This document shows, in pieces, positions 27,412-35,683 of a stretch of DNA of 64,000 bases. How positions within the stretch are numbered: position 1 is the first letter of the stretch; each line of letters starts with the position of its first letter. Source of the DNA: Sva-07 sp963707515 (lineage in GTDB: Bacteria > Actinomycetota > Acidimicrobiia > Acidimicrobiales > Ilumatobacteraceae); the NCBI GenBank assembly GCA_963707515.1, contig CAVPQI010000001.1:1-64000 (forward strand), in the 5' to 3' direction. Made by a program: the position numbers and the translations under genes. Below the pieces are notes generated by a model. It saw only the letters and a program-made list of their open reading frames with translations, was not told the origin of the DNA and ran no database searches.

Positions 27412-28314
27412 ATGCCTGTCTCCGCCACCGCCGAGGGAACCGTGCTGGCGGTCGCCATCGAGCCGGGCCGCCTGGCCGCCGGGCTCGTCGACGGCGCCGG
27501 CGAGGTGCTCGTCCGCGACCGGGTCGGCACGCCGAGCCGGGAGATCTGGCGGGCGCTCGAACAGCTCGTCCGTCGGGTTCTCGCCGCCCGTCCCGACGAG
27601 GTCGGGCCGCCGACGATCGTCGGTGTCAGCTGCGCCGGACCGCTCGACCTCGCCGCCGGTTCCGTCTCCCCGGCAGCGATGCCGGCGTGGACGGCGTTCG
27701 CCCTCCGCGACCGCTTGGCCGACGTCACCGGGTTGCCCGTCGTGCTCGACACGACGGCCGGCGCCTTTGCCGAAGGAGAGCGCCGCTTCGGCGACACCAC
27801 CGACTCCGACAGCTACTTCGCTCTGCTGCTCGACCACGAGGTCGAATCGGCCTGTTTCGTCGCCGGCACCCGCCTGCGCGGCGCCCACGGCAACGCCGGC
27901 TCGCTGGCCCACTTCTGCGTCGACCCCGGTGGCGCCAAGTGCACGTGCGGGGCCACCGGATGCCTGCGCGCGCTCGCCTCACAGGTCGCCCTCGAAGCCG
28001 AGCTCAACCGGCCGCTGCGCCGGGCGACCGCGTCGATCATCGAGCGCACCGGGATCATGGTCGGCCGCGCCGTCGCCTCGGCGGCCGCGGTGTTCGACGT
28101 GTCGACGTTCCTCGTCGCCGGTTCGGTCGTCGACACGTTCGGCGACGGGATGCTCGACGTCGTCCGACGCGAAGCCGCCGCCCGATCCAAGCTCGGCCAC
28201 CTCACCGACCTCGAAGTGCTCGAACCGTCCGGCTACCTGCAACCGCTCACGGCCGCCGCCGCCGTCGCCTTCGCCGCGCCCGCACCCCTCGAAGCGGACG
28301 GAGACCGGGAGTAG
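27412..28314 (+). CDS. ROK-family protein, possibly a degenerate sugar kinase
   Basis: A 300 aa ROK-fold protein with the typical zinc cluster region CTCGATGCLRALAS and AHGNAGSLAHFCVDPGG. The N-terminal phosphate loop reads AVAIEPGRLAAGLVDGAG instead of the canonical D-x-G-G-T-K, so the first catalytic aspartate is missing. It may therefore be a sugar sensor or an altered kinase rather than glucokinase. The other ROK gene in this window (8667-9644) keeps the full motif. It precedes the acyl-CoA dehydrogenase by ten bases. Confidence 0.75.
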   Translation: MPVSATAEGTVLAVAIEPGRLAAGLVDGAGEVLVRDRVGTPSREIWRALEQLVRRVLAARPDEVGPPTIVGVSCAGPLDLAAGSVSPAAMPAWTAFALRDRLADVTGLPVVLDTTAGAFAEGERRFGDTTDSDSYFALLLDHEVESACFVAGTRLRGAHGNAGSLAHFCVDPGGAKCTCGATGCLRALASQVALEAELNRPLRRATASIIERTGIMVGRAVASAAAVFDVSTFLVAGSVVDTFGDGMLDVVRREAAARSKLGHLTDLEVLEPSGYLQPLTAAAAVAFAAPAPLEADGDRE

Positions 28315-28324
28315 GGTCACGTCG

Positions 28325-29539
28325 ATGCAGCCCACGTATTCCGCCGAAGCCGAGGCCTACCGCGAGAAGGTGCAGGCATTCCTCGCCGAGAAGCTCCCGG
28401 CGGGCTGGAAGGGGACGGGCTCGCTCGATGGCGAGGCGCTGACCGAGTTCGTCACCGAGTGGCGGCGCACGTTGTACGAGGCCAACTACCTCGCCCCCGG
28501 GTGGCCGAAGGAGTACGGCGGCGCCGGGCTGAGCGCGACCGAGCAGGTGATCCTGGCCGAGGAGTTCGCCCGTGCCGGGGTGCCCACCGGCGGCCCGAAC
28601 GACACGTTCAACATCCAGATGCTCGGCAACACGCTGCTGATGTGGGGGAGCGACGAGCAGAAGGCGCACTACATCCCGCGGCTGCTGTCCGGAGAGGACA
28701 CGTGGTGCCAGGGCTACTCCGAGCCGAACGCCGGTTCCGACCTCGGCAACGTCGGGCTGCGGGCCGAGCTCGACGGCGACGAGTGGGTGCTCAACGGGCA
28801 GAAGATCTGGACCTCGGCCGGACATCTCGCCGACCACATCTTCATCCTCGCCCGCACCGACCCCGACGCCCCGAAGCACAAGGGCATCAGCTTCCTCCTC
28901 GTGCCGATGGATCAACCCGGCATCGAGGTGCGGCCGATCAAGATGATCTCCGGCGAGAGCGAGTTCAACGAGGTCTTCTACACCGACGCCCGGTGCCCGA
29001 AGGAGAACGTCGTCGGCGGGGTCAACAACGGCTGGGCCGTGGCCATGTCGCTGCTCGGTTTCGAGCGCGGCGAGTCGGCGGCCACCGGCCCGATCCGCTT
29101 CCAGGCCGAGATCGACCGGCTGATCGCCCTCGCCCGCGAGCGCGGCCTGACCGACGACCCGATCGTCCGCCAGCGTCTCGCCTGGTGCTGGTCGAAGGTG
29201 CGGATCATGGACTTCCTCGGCAAGCGGACGCTCACGCAGTTCCTCGCCGGCCACCACCCGGGACCCGACGCAGCGATCTCCAAGCTGTACTGGAGTGAGT
29301 ACCACCGCATCGTCACCGAGCTCGCCGTCGACATCCTCGGCGCCGACGCCATGGTCCCCGAGGGCCGACCGCCGTCGTCGGCGTTCTCGACCGACGACCC
29401 CGGGGCGCCGAACTCGTCGGCGTCGTGGGTCGGCACGTTCCTCAACGCCCGCGCCGGAACGATCTACGCCGGCTCGTCGCAGATCCAGCGCAACATCATC
29501 GGCGAGCAGCTGCTCGGCCTCCCCAAAGAGCCGAAGTGA
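28325..29539 (+). CDS. Acyl-CoA dehydrogenase family protein
   Basis: A 404 aa flavoenzyme of the ACAD fold. It oxidises an acyl-CoA to the enoyl-CoA with FAD and passes electrons to ETF. Visible motifs: WPKEYGGAGLS, CQGYSEPNAGSDLGN (FAD/substrate signature), WVLNGQKIWTS and the C-terminal GTIYAGSSQIQRNIIGE. This C-terminal pattern resembles FadE-type enzymes acting on bulky or steroid-derived substrates, but the substrate cannot be fixed. No ETF or hydratase gene is next to it. Confidence 0.9.
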   Translation: MQPTYSAEAEAYREKVQAFLAEKLPAGWKGTGSLDGEALTEFVTEWRRTLYEANYLAPGWPKEYGGAGLSATEQVILAEEFARAGVPTGGPNDTFNIQMLGNTLLMWGSDEQKAHYIPRLLSGEDTWCQGYSEPNAGSDLGNVGLRAELDGDEWVLNGQKIWTSAGHLADHIFILARTDPDAPKHKGISFLLVPMDQPGIEVRPIKMISGESEFNEVFYTDARCPKENVVGGVNNGWAVAMSLLGFERGESAATGPIRFQAEIDRLIALARERGLTDDPIVRQRLAWCWSKVRIMDFLGKRTLTQFLAGHHPGPDAAISKLYWSEYHRIVTELAVDILGADAMVPEGRPPSSAFSTDDPGAPNSSASWVGTFLNARAGTIYAGSSQIQRNIIGEQLLGLPKEPK

Positions 29540-29582
29540 CCGCGATGGTGTGCTCGGCCTCACGGCGGGCCGGAGCGCGACG

Positions 29583-29825
29583 GTGACGGCGGTCGTCACG
29601 GCGGTCGCCCGCCATCCGTCGCTGTGGATCACGGCGGTGCGGCAGGGGTGGCGGTTGGTTCCGCAGCGATGGTGGCGGCGACGGCCGTTCCTGCCCGTGC
29701 CGTCGCGGCAGTACCTCGAGTTCCGGATGCTGACGCAGTACGGCGACAACGTGCGTCGCCCGGATCCGGAAGATGTGCTGAACTACCTCCGATGGTGCCG
29801 CGACTGGGAACGCTTCGAGCACTGA
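29583..29825 (+). CDS. Small basic/aromatic protein of unknown function
   Basis: An 80 aa product I do not recognise: hydrophobic amphipathic N-terminus VTAVVTAVARHPSLWITAV, then WRLVPQRWWRRRPFLPVP, then the striking conserved-looking YLEFRMLTQYGDNVRRPDPEDVLNYLRWCRDW, cited here only as landmarks. Tryptophan content is unusually high (7 of 80). The GTG at 29583 is the last reasonable start; GTG 29550 is also in frame. It lies between the acyl-CoA dehydrogenase and the HNH nuclease on the same strand, and codon use matches them. Confidence 0.6.
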   Translation: MTAVVTAVARHPSLWITAVRQGWRLVPQRWWRRRPFLPVPSRQYLEFRMLTQYGDNVRRPDPEDVLNYLRWCRDWERFEH

Positions 29826-29904
29826 TGCCGGGCGCTCGTCGCTGCGCCCGCGTCCGAACGGCCCCCCGGATACCCGGGCCCACGAACGGACCAGCGGAGC
29901 GCTG

Positions 29905-30402
29905 ATGTCCAGCGCGCTCGTGCTCAATGCCAGCTTCGAGCCGCTCAGCATCGTGTCGTCCGAACGGGCGACGTGCCTCGTCCTGGCTGACAAGGCCGAC
30001 CTGCTCGAAGACGACGGGCGTGTCATCCACTCCGAACGGTTGGCGGTGCCGGCGCCGTCGGTGATCCGGCTCCGCTACATGGTCAAGGTGCCCTACGTCC
30101 GGCGTGCGGCACTGTCGCGGCGGGCGATCTTCGCCCGCGACGACTACCGCTGCCAGTACTGCGGCAATCGCGCCGACTCGATCGACCACGTGCTGCCGCG
30201 GTCGCGAGGCGGTCCGCACAGCTGGGAGAACGTCGCCGCTGCCTGCCGGCCGTGCAACCTCGGCAAGCGCGACCGCACCCCGGACGAGGCAGGGATGCGG
30301 CTGGCGCGACCCTGCCGGGCGCCGCGGGCGACTGCCTGGGTGCTGGTGTCGGTCAGTGGAGTGCCCGACACCTGGCGTCCGTACCTTCCGCTGGCATCCT
30401 GA
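29905..30402 (+). CDS. HNH endonuclease family protein
   Basis: A 165 aa protein. The N-terminal part (ALVLNASFEPLSIVSSERA) and the HNH core are typical of a common actinobacterial HNH family: CQYCG zinc pair, SIDHVLPRSRGG with the catalytic histidine, WENVAAACRPCN with the second cysteine pair, and KRDRTPDEAGM. Such proteins are presumed nucleases; target and role are unknown. Nothing around it suggests an intron, phage or restriction system. It ends four bases before the lipoate-ligase-like gene. Confidence 0.85.
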   Translation: MSSALVLNASFEPLSIVSSERATCLVLADKADLLEDDGRVIHSERLAVPAPSVIRLRYMVKVPYVRRAALSRRAIFARDDYRCQYCGNRADSIDHVLPRSRGGPHSWENVAAACRPCNLGKRDRTPDEAGMRLARPCRAPRATAWVLVSVSGVPDTWRPYLPLAS

Positions 30403-30406
30403 TCCC

Positions 30407-31072
30407 GTGGGTCACGGCTACGCGCTGGTCCGGTCGCGTTCGTCGGCCGCCGAGTTCCATGCGCGGGTCGTTCCCGACCCGCCGCGTCGTGAGATCTGGT
30501 GGCACGACGTGACGGCACCGGCGCTCGTCCTCGGCTCGGCGCAGGACGAGACGATCGTCGATCGCCACGCCAGTGCAGCCGCCGGCGTCGACGTCGTGCG
30601 TCGACGCAGTGGCGGCGGGGCGGTCCTCCTCGTGCCCGGTGAGGTCACCTGGATCGACGTCGTCGTGCCCCGAGATGGCCCGGGATGGGGGAGCGACGTC
30701 CACACGCCGATGCGCTGGCTCGGCCATCACCTCGCCGAGGCGCTGGCCCCGCTGCTCCCGCCCGGCGCGGCGATCGACGTCAACGACGGAGCCTTCGCCG
30801 CCACGCCGTGGTCGTCGGTGGTGTGCTTCGACGGCCTCGGCCCCGGCGAGGTCGTGCTCGACGGCGCCAAGCTCGTCGGCATCAGCCAGCGCCGTACCCG
30901 CGACGCCGCCCGCCTGCAGTGTTGCTGGTACTCGACGTACGACCCGGCGCGCCTCGTCGCCCTCCTCGACCCCGCCCGCCGCCCACCGCTCGCCGCGCTC
31001 GCCCCCGTCGCCACCATCCCCCCCGACCTGGCGTCCACCCTCGTCACCACCCTCACCGCCACCCTCACCTGA
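30407..31072 (+). CDS. Lipoate-protein ligase / octanoyltransferase family protein
   Basis: A 221 aa member of the BPL/LplA/LipB superfamily. RRRSGGGAVLLVPGEVTWIDVVVP is the ligand-binding Gly-rich strand (given as landmark RRRSGGGAVLL), and DGAKLVGISQRR carries the expected lysine. It is shorter than E. coli LplA and lacks its C-terminal domain, so it may be an octanoyl- or lipoyl-transferase. The start is GTG. A second hairpin array begins 22 bases after the stop. Confidence 0.75.
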   Translation: MGHGYALVRSRSSAAEFHARVVPDPPRREIWWHDVTAPALVLGSAQDETIVDRHASAAAGVDVVRRRSGGGAVLLVPGEVTWIDVVVPRDGPGWGSDVHTPMRWLGHHLAEALAPLLPPGAAIDVNDGAFAATPWSSVVCFDGLGPGEVVLDGAKLVGISQRRTRDAARLQCCWYSTYDPARLVALLDPARRPPLAALAPVATIPPDLASTLVTTLTATLT

Positions 31073-31093
31073 CGCGCCCGCCGCTCGACGCCA

Positions 31094-31450
31094 CCGCCGC
31101 CGCGATGAGCCAACGGGCCGGATGTGGGCCTCCCGCTCATCGCGCCGCTCAGCCGCATCGCCGCGATGAGCCAACGGGCCGGATGTGGGCCTCCCGCTCA
31201 TCGCGCCGCTCGACGCACCGCGGCGATGAGGCAACGGACCGGATGTGGGCCCTCCGCTCATCGCGCCGCTCAGCCGCACCGCGGCGATGAGGCAACGGAC
31301 CGGATGCGGGCCTCCCGCTCATCGCGCCGCTCGACCGCATCGCGGCGATGAGCCAACGAACCGGATGTGGGCCTCCGGCTCATCGCGCCGCTCGATGTCA
31401 CCGCGGCGATGAGGCAACGGGCCGGATGTGGGCCTTTCGCTCATCGCGCT
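31094..31450. repeat. Array of six tandem palindromic units (type B, 61 bp)
   Basis: GCGATGAG starts at 31102, 31163, 31223, 31284, 31345 and 31406, a 60-61 bp period. Each unit closes with GCTCATCGC about 33 bases later, giving a palindrome of about 42 bp around a core CAACGG(G/A)CCGGATGTGGGCC. Linkers (GCCGCTC-A/G-...-ACCGCG) are also conserved. The core read on the minus strand contains CATCCGG-CCG, which is shared with the array at 55.4 kb. The array lies between the lipoate-ligase gene and the mraZ promoter on the same strand. Open frames inside simply repeat the unit and are not genes. Confidence 0.92.
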
Positions 31451-31483
31451 CGCCGTGGGGGTGGGGGGAGGGGCGGGGCAGAT

Positions 31484-31550
31484 TGGGGCATGGATGGGGG
31501 GATGTGGTTGACAATGGGGGGAAATGGGGGAAGAATGGGGATTGCTGGGG
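31484..31550 (+). promoter_or_regulatory. Phased TGGGG boxes, probable MraZ operator
   Basis: TGGGG occurs at 31484, 31495, 31515, 31525, 31536 and 31546, with a degenerate TGTGG at 31503-31507 filling the gap. The spacing is 10-11 bp, one helical turn. MraZ is known to bind direct TGGGN repeats spaced about 10 bp upstream of its own gene, so this is a likely autoregulatory site. The last four boxes overlap the candidate promoter. Confidence 0.78.
31508..31536 (+). promoter_or_regulatory. Candidate sigma-70-type promoter of the dcw cluster
   Basis: A perfect -35 TTGACA (31508-31513), a 17-bp spacer and AAGAAT as -10 (31531-31536, four of six consensus bases). Transcription would start near 31543, giving an 85-base leader before mraZ. 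The TGGGG boxes run through the spacer and across the start, so bound MraZ would block polymerase. Confidence 0.65.
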
Positions 31551-31554
31551 AGGA

Positions 31555-31590
31555 CTCCCGCGTTCTCAGCACGGCAGGCAGACGCGGGAG
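31555..31590 (+). other. Hairpin in the mraZ 5' leader
   Basis: A perfect 9-bp stem CTCCCGCGT (31555-31563) / ACGCGGGAG (31582-31590) with an 18-base loop sits between the predicted start and the mraZ ribosome-binding site AGGAAGGA (31610-31617). It is an RNA structure of unknown role, possibly mRNA stabilisation or attenuation. Confidence 0.5.
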
Positions 31591-31627
31591 ACCACTACCG
31601 GTGTGAACCAGGAAGGACACGGCGCGC

Positions 31628-32044
31628 GTGTTTGTCGGGGTCTACGAGCGACAGCTCGACGAGCGGGGACGCGTGGCGCTTCCCGCGTCGTACCGCGGTG
31701 AGCTCGGCGACTCCTGCTACCTCTTCTTCGGTGACGACGGCTGTGTGAGCGTGCGCAGCGTCGAGACGTTCGACGCCCAGGCCAACGAGCTCGTCGAGCG
31801 GGTCAAGCGCGGCGAGATCAGCCGCAACCGGCTGCGTGCCTTCGCCTCGTCGGCGACGCAGGCAACGATCGACAAGCAGGGGCGGATCACCCTCGACGCC
31901 AAGCTCCGCGACCACGCCGGGATCGAACCCCACGGCACCGTCGTCGTCCTCGGTTACATCGACCAGATCGAAATCTGGGAACCCCAGGCGTATCGCCTCA
32001 ACGAAGCCGCGGGCCAGCACGAGATCGCAGGAGGAGGCCGATGA
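31628..32044 (+). CDS. mraZ: Transcriptional regulator MraZ
   Basis: A 138 aa protein with two SpoVT/AbrB-like halves, each with the family loop: YERQLDERGRVALPASYR and TIDKQGRITLDAKLRDHAG. MraZ forms a ring, binds TGGGN repeats and represses its own dcw operon. The GTG start is 10 bases after AGGAAGGA. The stop overlaps the rsmH ATG (ATGA). It is the first gene of the cluster, and the phased boxes upstream fit autoregulation. This is the last gene before frame breaks begin. Confidence 0.95.
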   Translation: MFVGVYERQLDERGRVALPASYRGELGDSCYLFFGDDGCVSVRSVETFDAQANELVERVKRGEISRNRLRAFASSATQATIDKQGRITLDAKLRDHAGIEPHGTVVVLGYIDQIEIWEPQAYRLNEAAGQHEIAGGGR

Positions 32045-33038
32045 GCGCCCAGCCGTTCGAGCACCGACCCGTCATGGTCGACGAGATCACCGCCGTGTTC
32101 GCCACCGTGCCCGCCGGCACCGTGGTCGACGCCACGCTCGGAGGAGGCGGCCACACCGAGGCGTTGCTCGAGTCGCGCCAGGACCTCGACGTCATCGGCA
32201 TCGATCAGGACGGCGATGCCCTCGCCGCCGCCCAGGAGCGGCTCGGCACCGTTCGGCGACCGCGTCCGCGTCCAGCCGGTGCCGATTCGACGAGCTCGAC
32301 CGGGCACTCGACGACCACGACGTCCGGACGATCAGCGGCGCCCTGTTCGACCTCGGCGTGTCGTCGCCCGCAGCTCGACCAGGCCGACCGCGGCTTCTCG
32401 TACCGCAACGACGGTCCGCTCGACATGCGCATGGACACCGACGCAGCCATGGTCGGCGGCCGACGTCGTCAACGGCTACGCCGAGCGCGACCTGGCGCCG
32501 CGTGATCCAGCGCTACGGCGACGAGCGCTTCGCCAGCCGCATCGCCGCGGCGATCGTGCGCCGCCCGCCCGATCGAGACGACCAGCGAGCTCGCTGCCGA
32601 TCGTCACCTCGGCGATCCCGGCGGCGGCGCGACGCACCGGCGGCCACCCCGCCAAGCGCACGTTCCAGGCGATCCGCATCGAGGTCAACGACGAGCTCGA
32701 TGTCCTGCCCGACGCCCTCGACCAGGCCGATCGAGGCGACCGTTCCCGGCGGTCGCATCGCCGTGCTGTCGTACCACTCCGGCGAGGACCGCATCGTCAA
32801 GCAACGCTTCCGCCGATGCCGACCGGCGGCTGCGACTGCCCGCCGGACCTGCCGTGCGTGTGCGGCGCCGTGCAGACCGTGCGCATCGTGCGCGGCGTTC
32901 CCAAGCGCCCGAGGCCGCGACGAGCAGGAGCACAACCGGCGCGCCAGTTCGGCGCGCCTGCGCGTCGTCGAGCGCATCGTCCCGACCCGCAAGAGCGACG
33001 GTTCCCCGGTCGCCGACACCACGGGGGAGGAGGCCTGA
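32041..33038 (+). CDS. rsmH: 16S rRNA m4C1402 methyltransferase RsmH (frame broken 11 times)
   Basis: RsmH methylates C1402 of 16S rRNA using SAM. Landmarks in order: HRPVMVDEI, SAM loop DATLGGGGHTEALL, ISGALFDLGVSS, GFSYRNDGPLDMRMD, GGHPAKRTFQAIRI, SYHSGEDRIVKQRF and the C-terminal RRASSARLR. No single frame holds these. Continuity needs removal of one base near 32251, 32282, 32368, 32452, 32498, 32562, 32599, 32729, 32814, 32824 and 32915. Eleven corrections give 328 aa, the normal length, and the final frame matches the stop at 33038. The protein is therefore probably intact in the organism and the breaks are sequence errors. It overlaps mraZ and ftsL. Confidence 0.9.
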
Positions 33039-33584
33039 TGGCCGCACTCCCACTGGCTCGCGAGGGCGCCGTCCCGGCCGGTCGGCCGCGCACCGCGACA
33101 TCGCCGCCACCGCGCCGGCGGTCGTCGAGCGCGGCGCGCTTGCAGCCGGTCGAGAGGCCGTCGCTGGCACTCGTGCCCACCGTCCGTCGGCGGCGCTGGC
33201 CGGCGTTGGTCGCCGGTGCCGTCTGGACGGTCATCGTCGTCGGCCTGCTCGGCACGGCGGTGTTCCACACCCAGCTCGCCGAGCGCCAGCTGGAGATCGA
33301 TCGCCTCGACCGCGCCGTGACCGCCGAGCGGGAGCGCTTCGACTCGCTGCGCAACCAACGAGCCGCAACTGCGTTCACCCGGCCGGCTCGCCCAGGCAGC
33401 CACCGAGCTCGGGATGTCCCGCGGACGGGCGAGCACGTTCGTCAGCGTGGCCCCCGACGCCCTCGCCCGGCAGCTGGCGACCGCCGGACCGATCGACGAC
33501 AGCCTGATCCAGATCGTGATGCAGACCGACCCGCTCGACCAGTTCCGGGCCGTCAAGGCCGTCACCCAGGCAGGTGACGAATGA
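33038..33584 (+). CDS. ftsL: Cell division protein FtsL-like (one frame break)
   Basis: A small bitopic membrane protein in the FtsL position between rsmH and ftsI. A basic Arg/Pro-rich cytoplasmic part (about 60 residues), one membrane helix (WPALVAGAVWTVIVVGLLGTA), then a heptad-like stretch HTQLAERQLEIDRLDRAV typical of FtsL/DivIC coiled coils. Removing one base near 33364 joins the coiled coil to the C-terminus ending in AVKAVTQAGDE and gives 181 aa. FtsL family members share little sequence, so identification rests on position, topology and coiled coil. ATG overlaps the rsmH stop; the stop overlaps ftsI. Confidence 0.8.
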
Positions 33585-35679
33585 GCCGCACGATGGATCG
33601 CCGCGCCGCCGACGCGCGCCGCCCGCCCGGCCGCCACGCGCACCCATGGCAACGCCACGCGTGCGTCGAACCGCAGCACCAGCACCGGCAAGCGCACGTC
33701 CGACGGCGGGTCGCGTCGCTCGCAGACGCCGCGCCTGCGCAGGCTCCACACGCCGGCGCACGCGCCCGTCGGGGCGAGCCGCTCCCCGTCGACGTCCCAG
33801 CGGCGCGCCGGGCGCCGTCGCGCCGCGCGCGCGCCCGCTCCTCCGCCGGCGCGCTCGCGCCGCCGGCCGCTCGAGCGCCGACCGGCGCCGCGCCGGGTCA
33901 AGGCCGCGCCTCCCGCGGCCCGCCGCTCGCGGTTCACGCGACGGCTCACCGCGCCCGCCGACTGCTCGTGGCGTTGGTCGTGATCGCCGTGGCGATGGTC
34001 GGCGTCATCGTCCGCGTCGCCTTCTTGCAGACCACCGAGAGCGAGACGCTGCGCTCGGCCGCCACCGACCAGTGGACGCGTACGACGACGCTCCCCGGCC
34101 ACCGCGGCACGATCTTCGACCGCCACGGCAGCGAACTGGCGATGTCGGTGCCCGCCGCGACGATCTCGATCAACCCGAAGCTGATCGAGAACGGTCCGGC
34201 AACGGTGCAGTTGCTCGACGACCTGATCGACCTGTCCGACGAGAAGGTGACCGAGCTGCTCGCCGAGATCGAGCAGAAGGACCGCGGCTTCGTGTACGTC
34301 GCCCGCCAGGTCGACCACGGAATCGGTGCGCAGATCGAGGCGATGAAGCTCGTCGGCGTCAACGTCGACGACGAGAGCCGCCGCGAGATGCCGACCGGCG
34401 ACACCGGCCGCAACGTCATCGGTCGCACCAACATCGACGGCGTCGGCATCTCCGGCTTCGAGATGCAGTACAACGACCTGCTGTCCGGCGTCGGCGGGAG
34501 CATGACCCGCGAGGTCGCTCCCGGTGGTCGCTCGATCCCCGGTTCCGAGACGATCACCGAACGACCGGTCGTCCGGCGACGATCTCGTGCTCACCCTCGA
34601 CCGCTCGATCCAGTACTCCACCGAGCAGGCGCTGCTCGAGCAGGTCGCAGACGATCGGCGCCCGTGGGGCGACGGCGATCGTCATGGACACCGACACCGG
34701 CGAGATCTACTCGATGGCGTCGGTGCGGATGAACGACGAGACCGGCGAGTACGAGATCACGTCACGGCAACTACGCCGCCGTCGATGCCTACGAGCCGGG
34801 TTCGGTGGCCAAGGTGATCACCGTCGCCAGCGCACTCTACGACGGCCTCGTCACACCGGACACGTCATACGTCGTGCCGTGGCGCAAGCAGTACTACGAC
34901 GACCTGCTGCAGCGACTCGCACCAGCACCCCGACGAGTGGATGAGCGTGTCACAGATCCTCACCGAGTCGTCGAACATCGGCACGATCTTCGTCCAGCAA
35001 GAGATGGGTCGCGAACGGCACCGCGAGTACATGCGCCCAGTTCGGCCTCGGCGCCAAGACGGCGCTCGACTTCCCCGGCGAGTCGCCCGGCATCCTCAAA
35101 CGAGGCCAAGGACCTGTGGGGCTCCGAGCAGCGTCACCGTGGCCTACGGACAAGGTGTGTCGAGCACCTCGCTGCAGCTCGTGGCGGCGGTCAACACGAT
35201 CGCCAACGACGGTGAGTACGTCGCTCCGAAGCTGGTCAAGGCCACCGTCGGCCCCGACGGCGAGCTGACCGAGACCGCAGCGTCGACGACCCGCCGTGTC
35301 GTCACCGAGCAGGCCGCTCAGCAGACGTCAGACGATGATGCAGGCCGTGGTCTGCGACCCGGCCGGCACCGCCGAGCTGGCACAGATCGAGGGGATGCCC
35401 GTCGCCGGCAAGACCGGCACCGCCTACAAGGCAGCCGACAACGGCACCTACTGGGACGACAGCGGCAACCGCGTGTACTACGCCAGCTTCGTCGGCTTCT
35501 TCCCGGCGGACGACCCACAGGTGACCGTCCTCGTCTCGATGGACGAGCCGCCGGCCGGGACCAACGAGCGCTTCGGCGGCACCGCCGCAGCGCCGGTCTT
35601 CGCCGAGCTGGCGCCGACGCTGATCCACGAGCTGGGCATCGTCCCGACCCCCGGTACCACCGGATGCGCGGCAGGCTGA
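33581..35679 (+). CDS. ftsI: Septal peptidoglycan transpeptidase FtsI/PBP3 (frame broken 8 times)
   Basis: Class B penicillin-binding protein that cross-links septal peptidoglycan. An unusually long N-terminus of about 125 residues rich in R/P/A/H precedes the membrane helix (LLVALVVIAVAMVGVIVRVAF). The dimerisation domain starts with PGHRGTIFDRHG. The transpeptidase motifs are all present across frames: SVAK (SxxK), SSN in TESSNIGT and KTG in VAGKTGTAYK. Continuity needs one base removed near 34568, 34649, 34765, 34913, 35037, 35101, 35132 and 35325. This gives 696 aa, and eight corrections land in the frame of the stop. The first 980 bases are clean. Confidence 0.9.
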
Positions 35680-35683
35680 TCTC

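Noticed and set aside
31094..31450. CRISPR array or a repetitive protein gene (MSQRAGCGPPAHRAA-like peptides)
   Set aside because: Linkers are conserved rather than unique, the 61-bp period is not a multiple of three, no cas gene is near, and the repeated peptides come from palindromic DNA.
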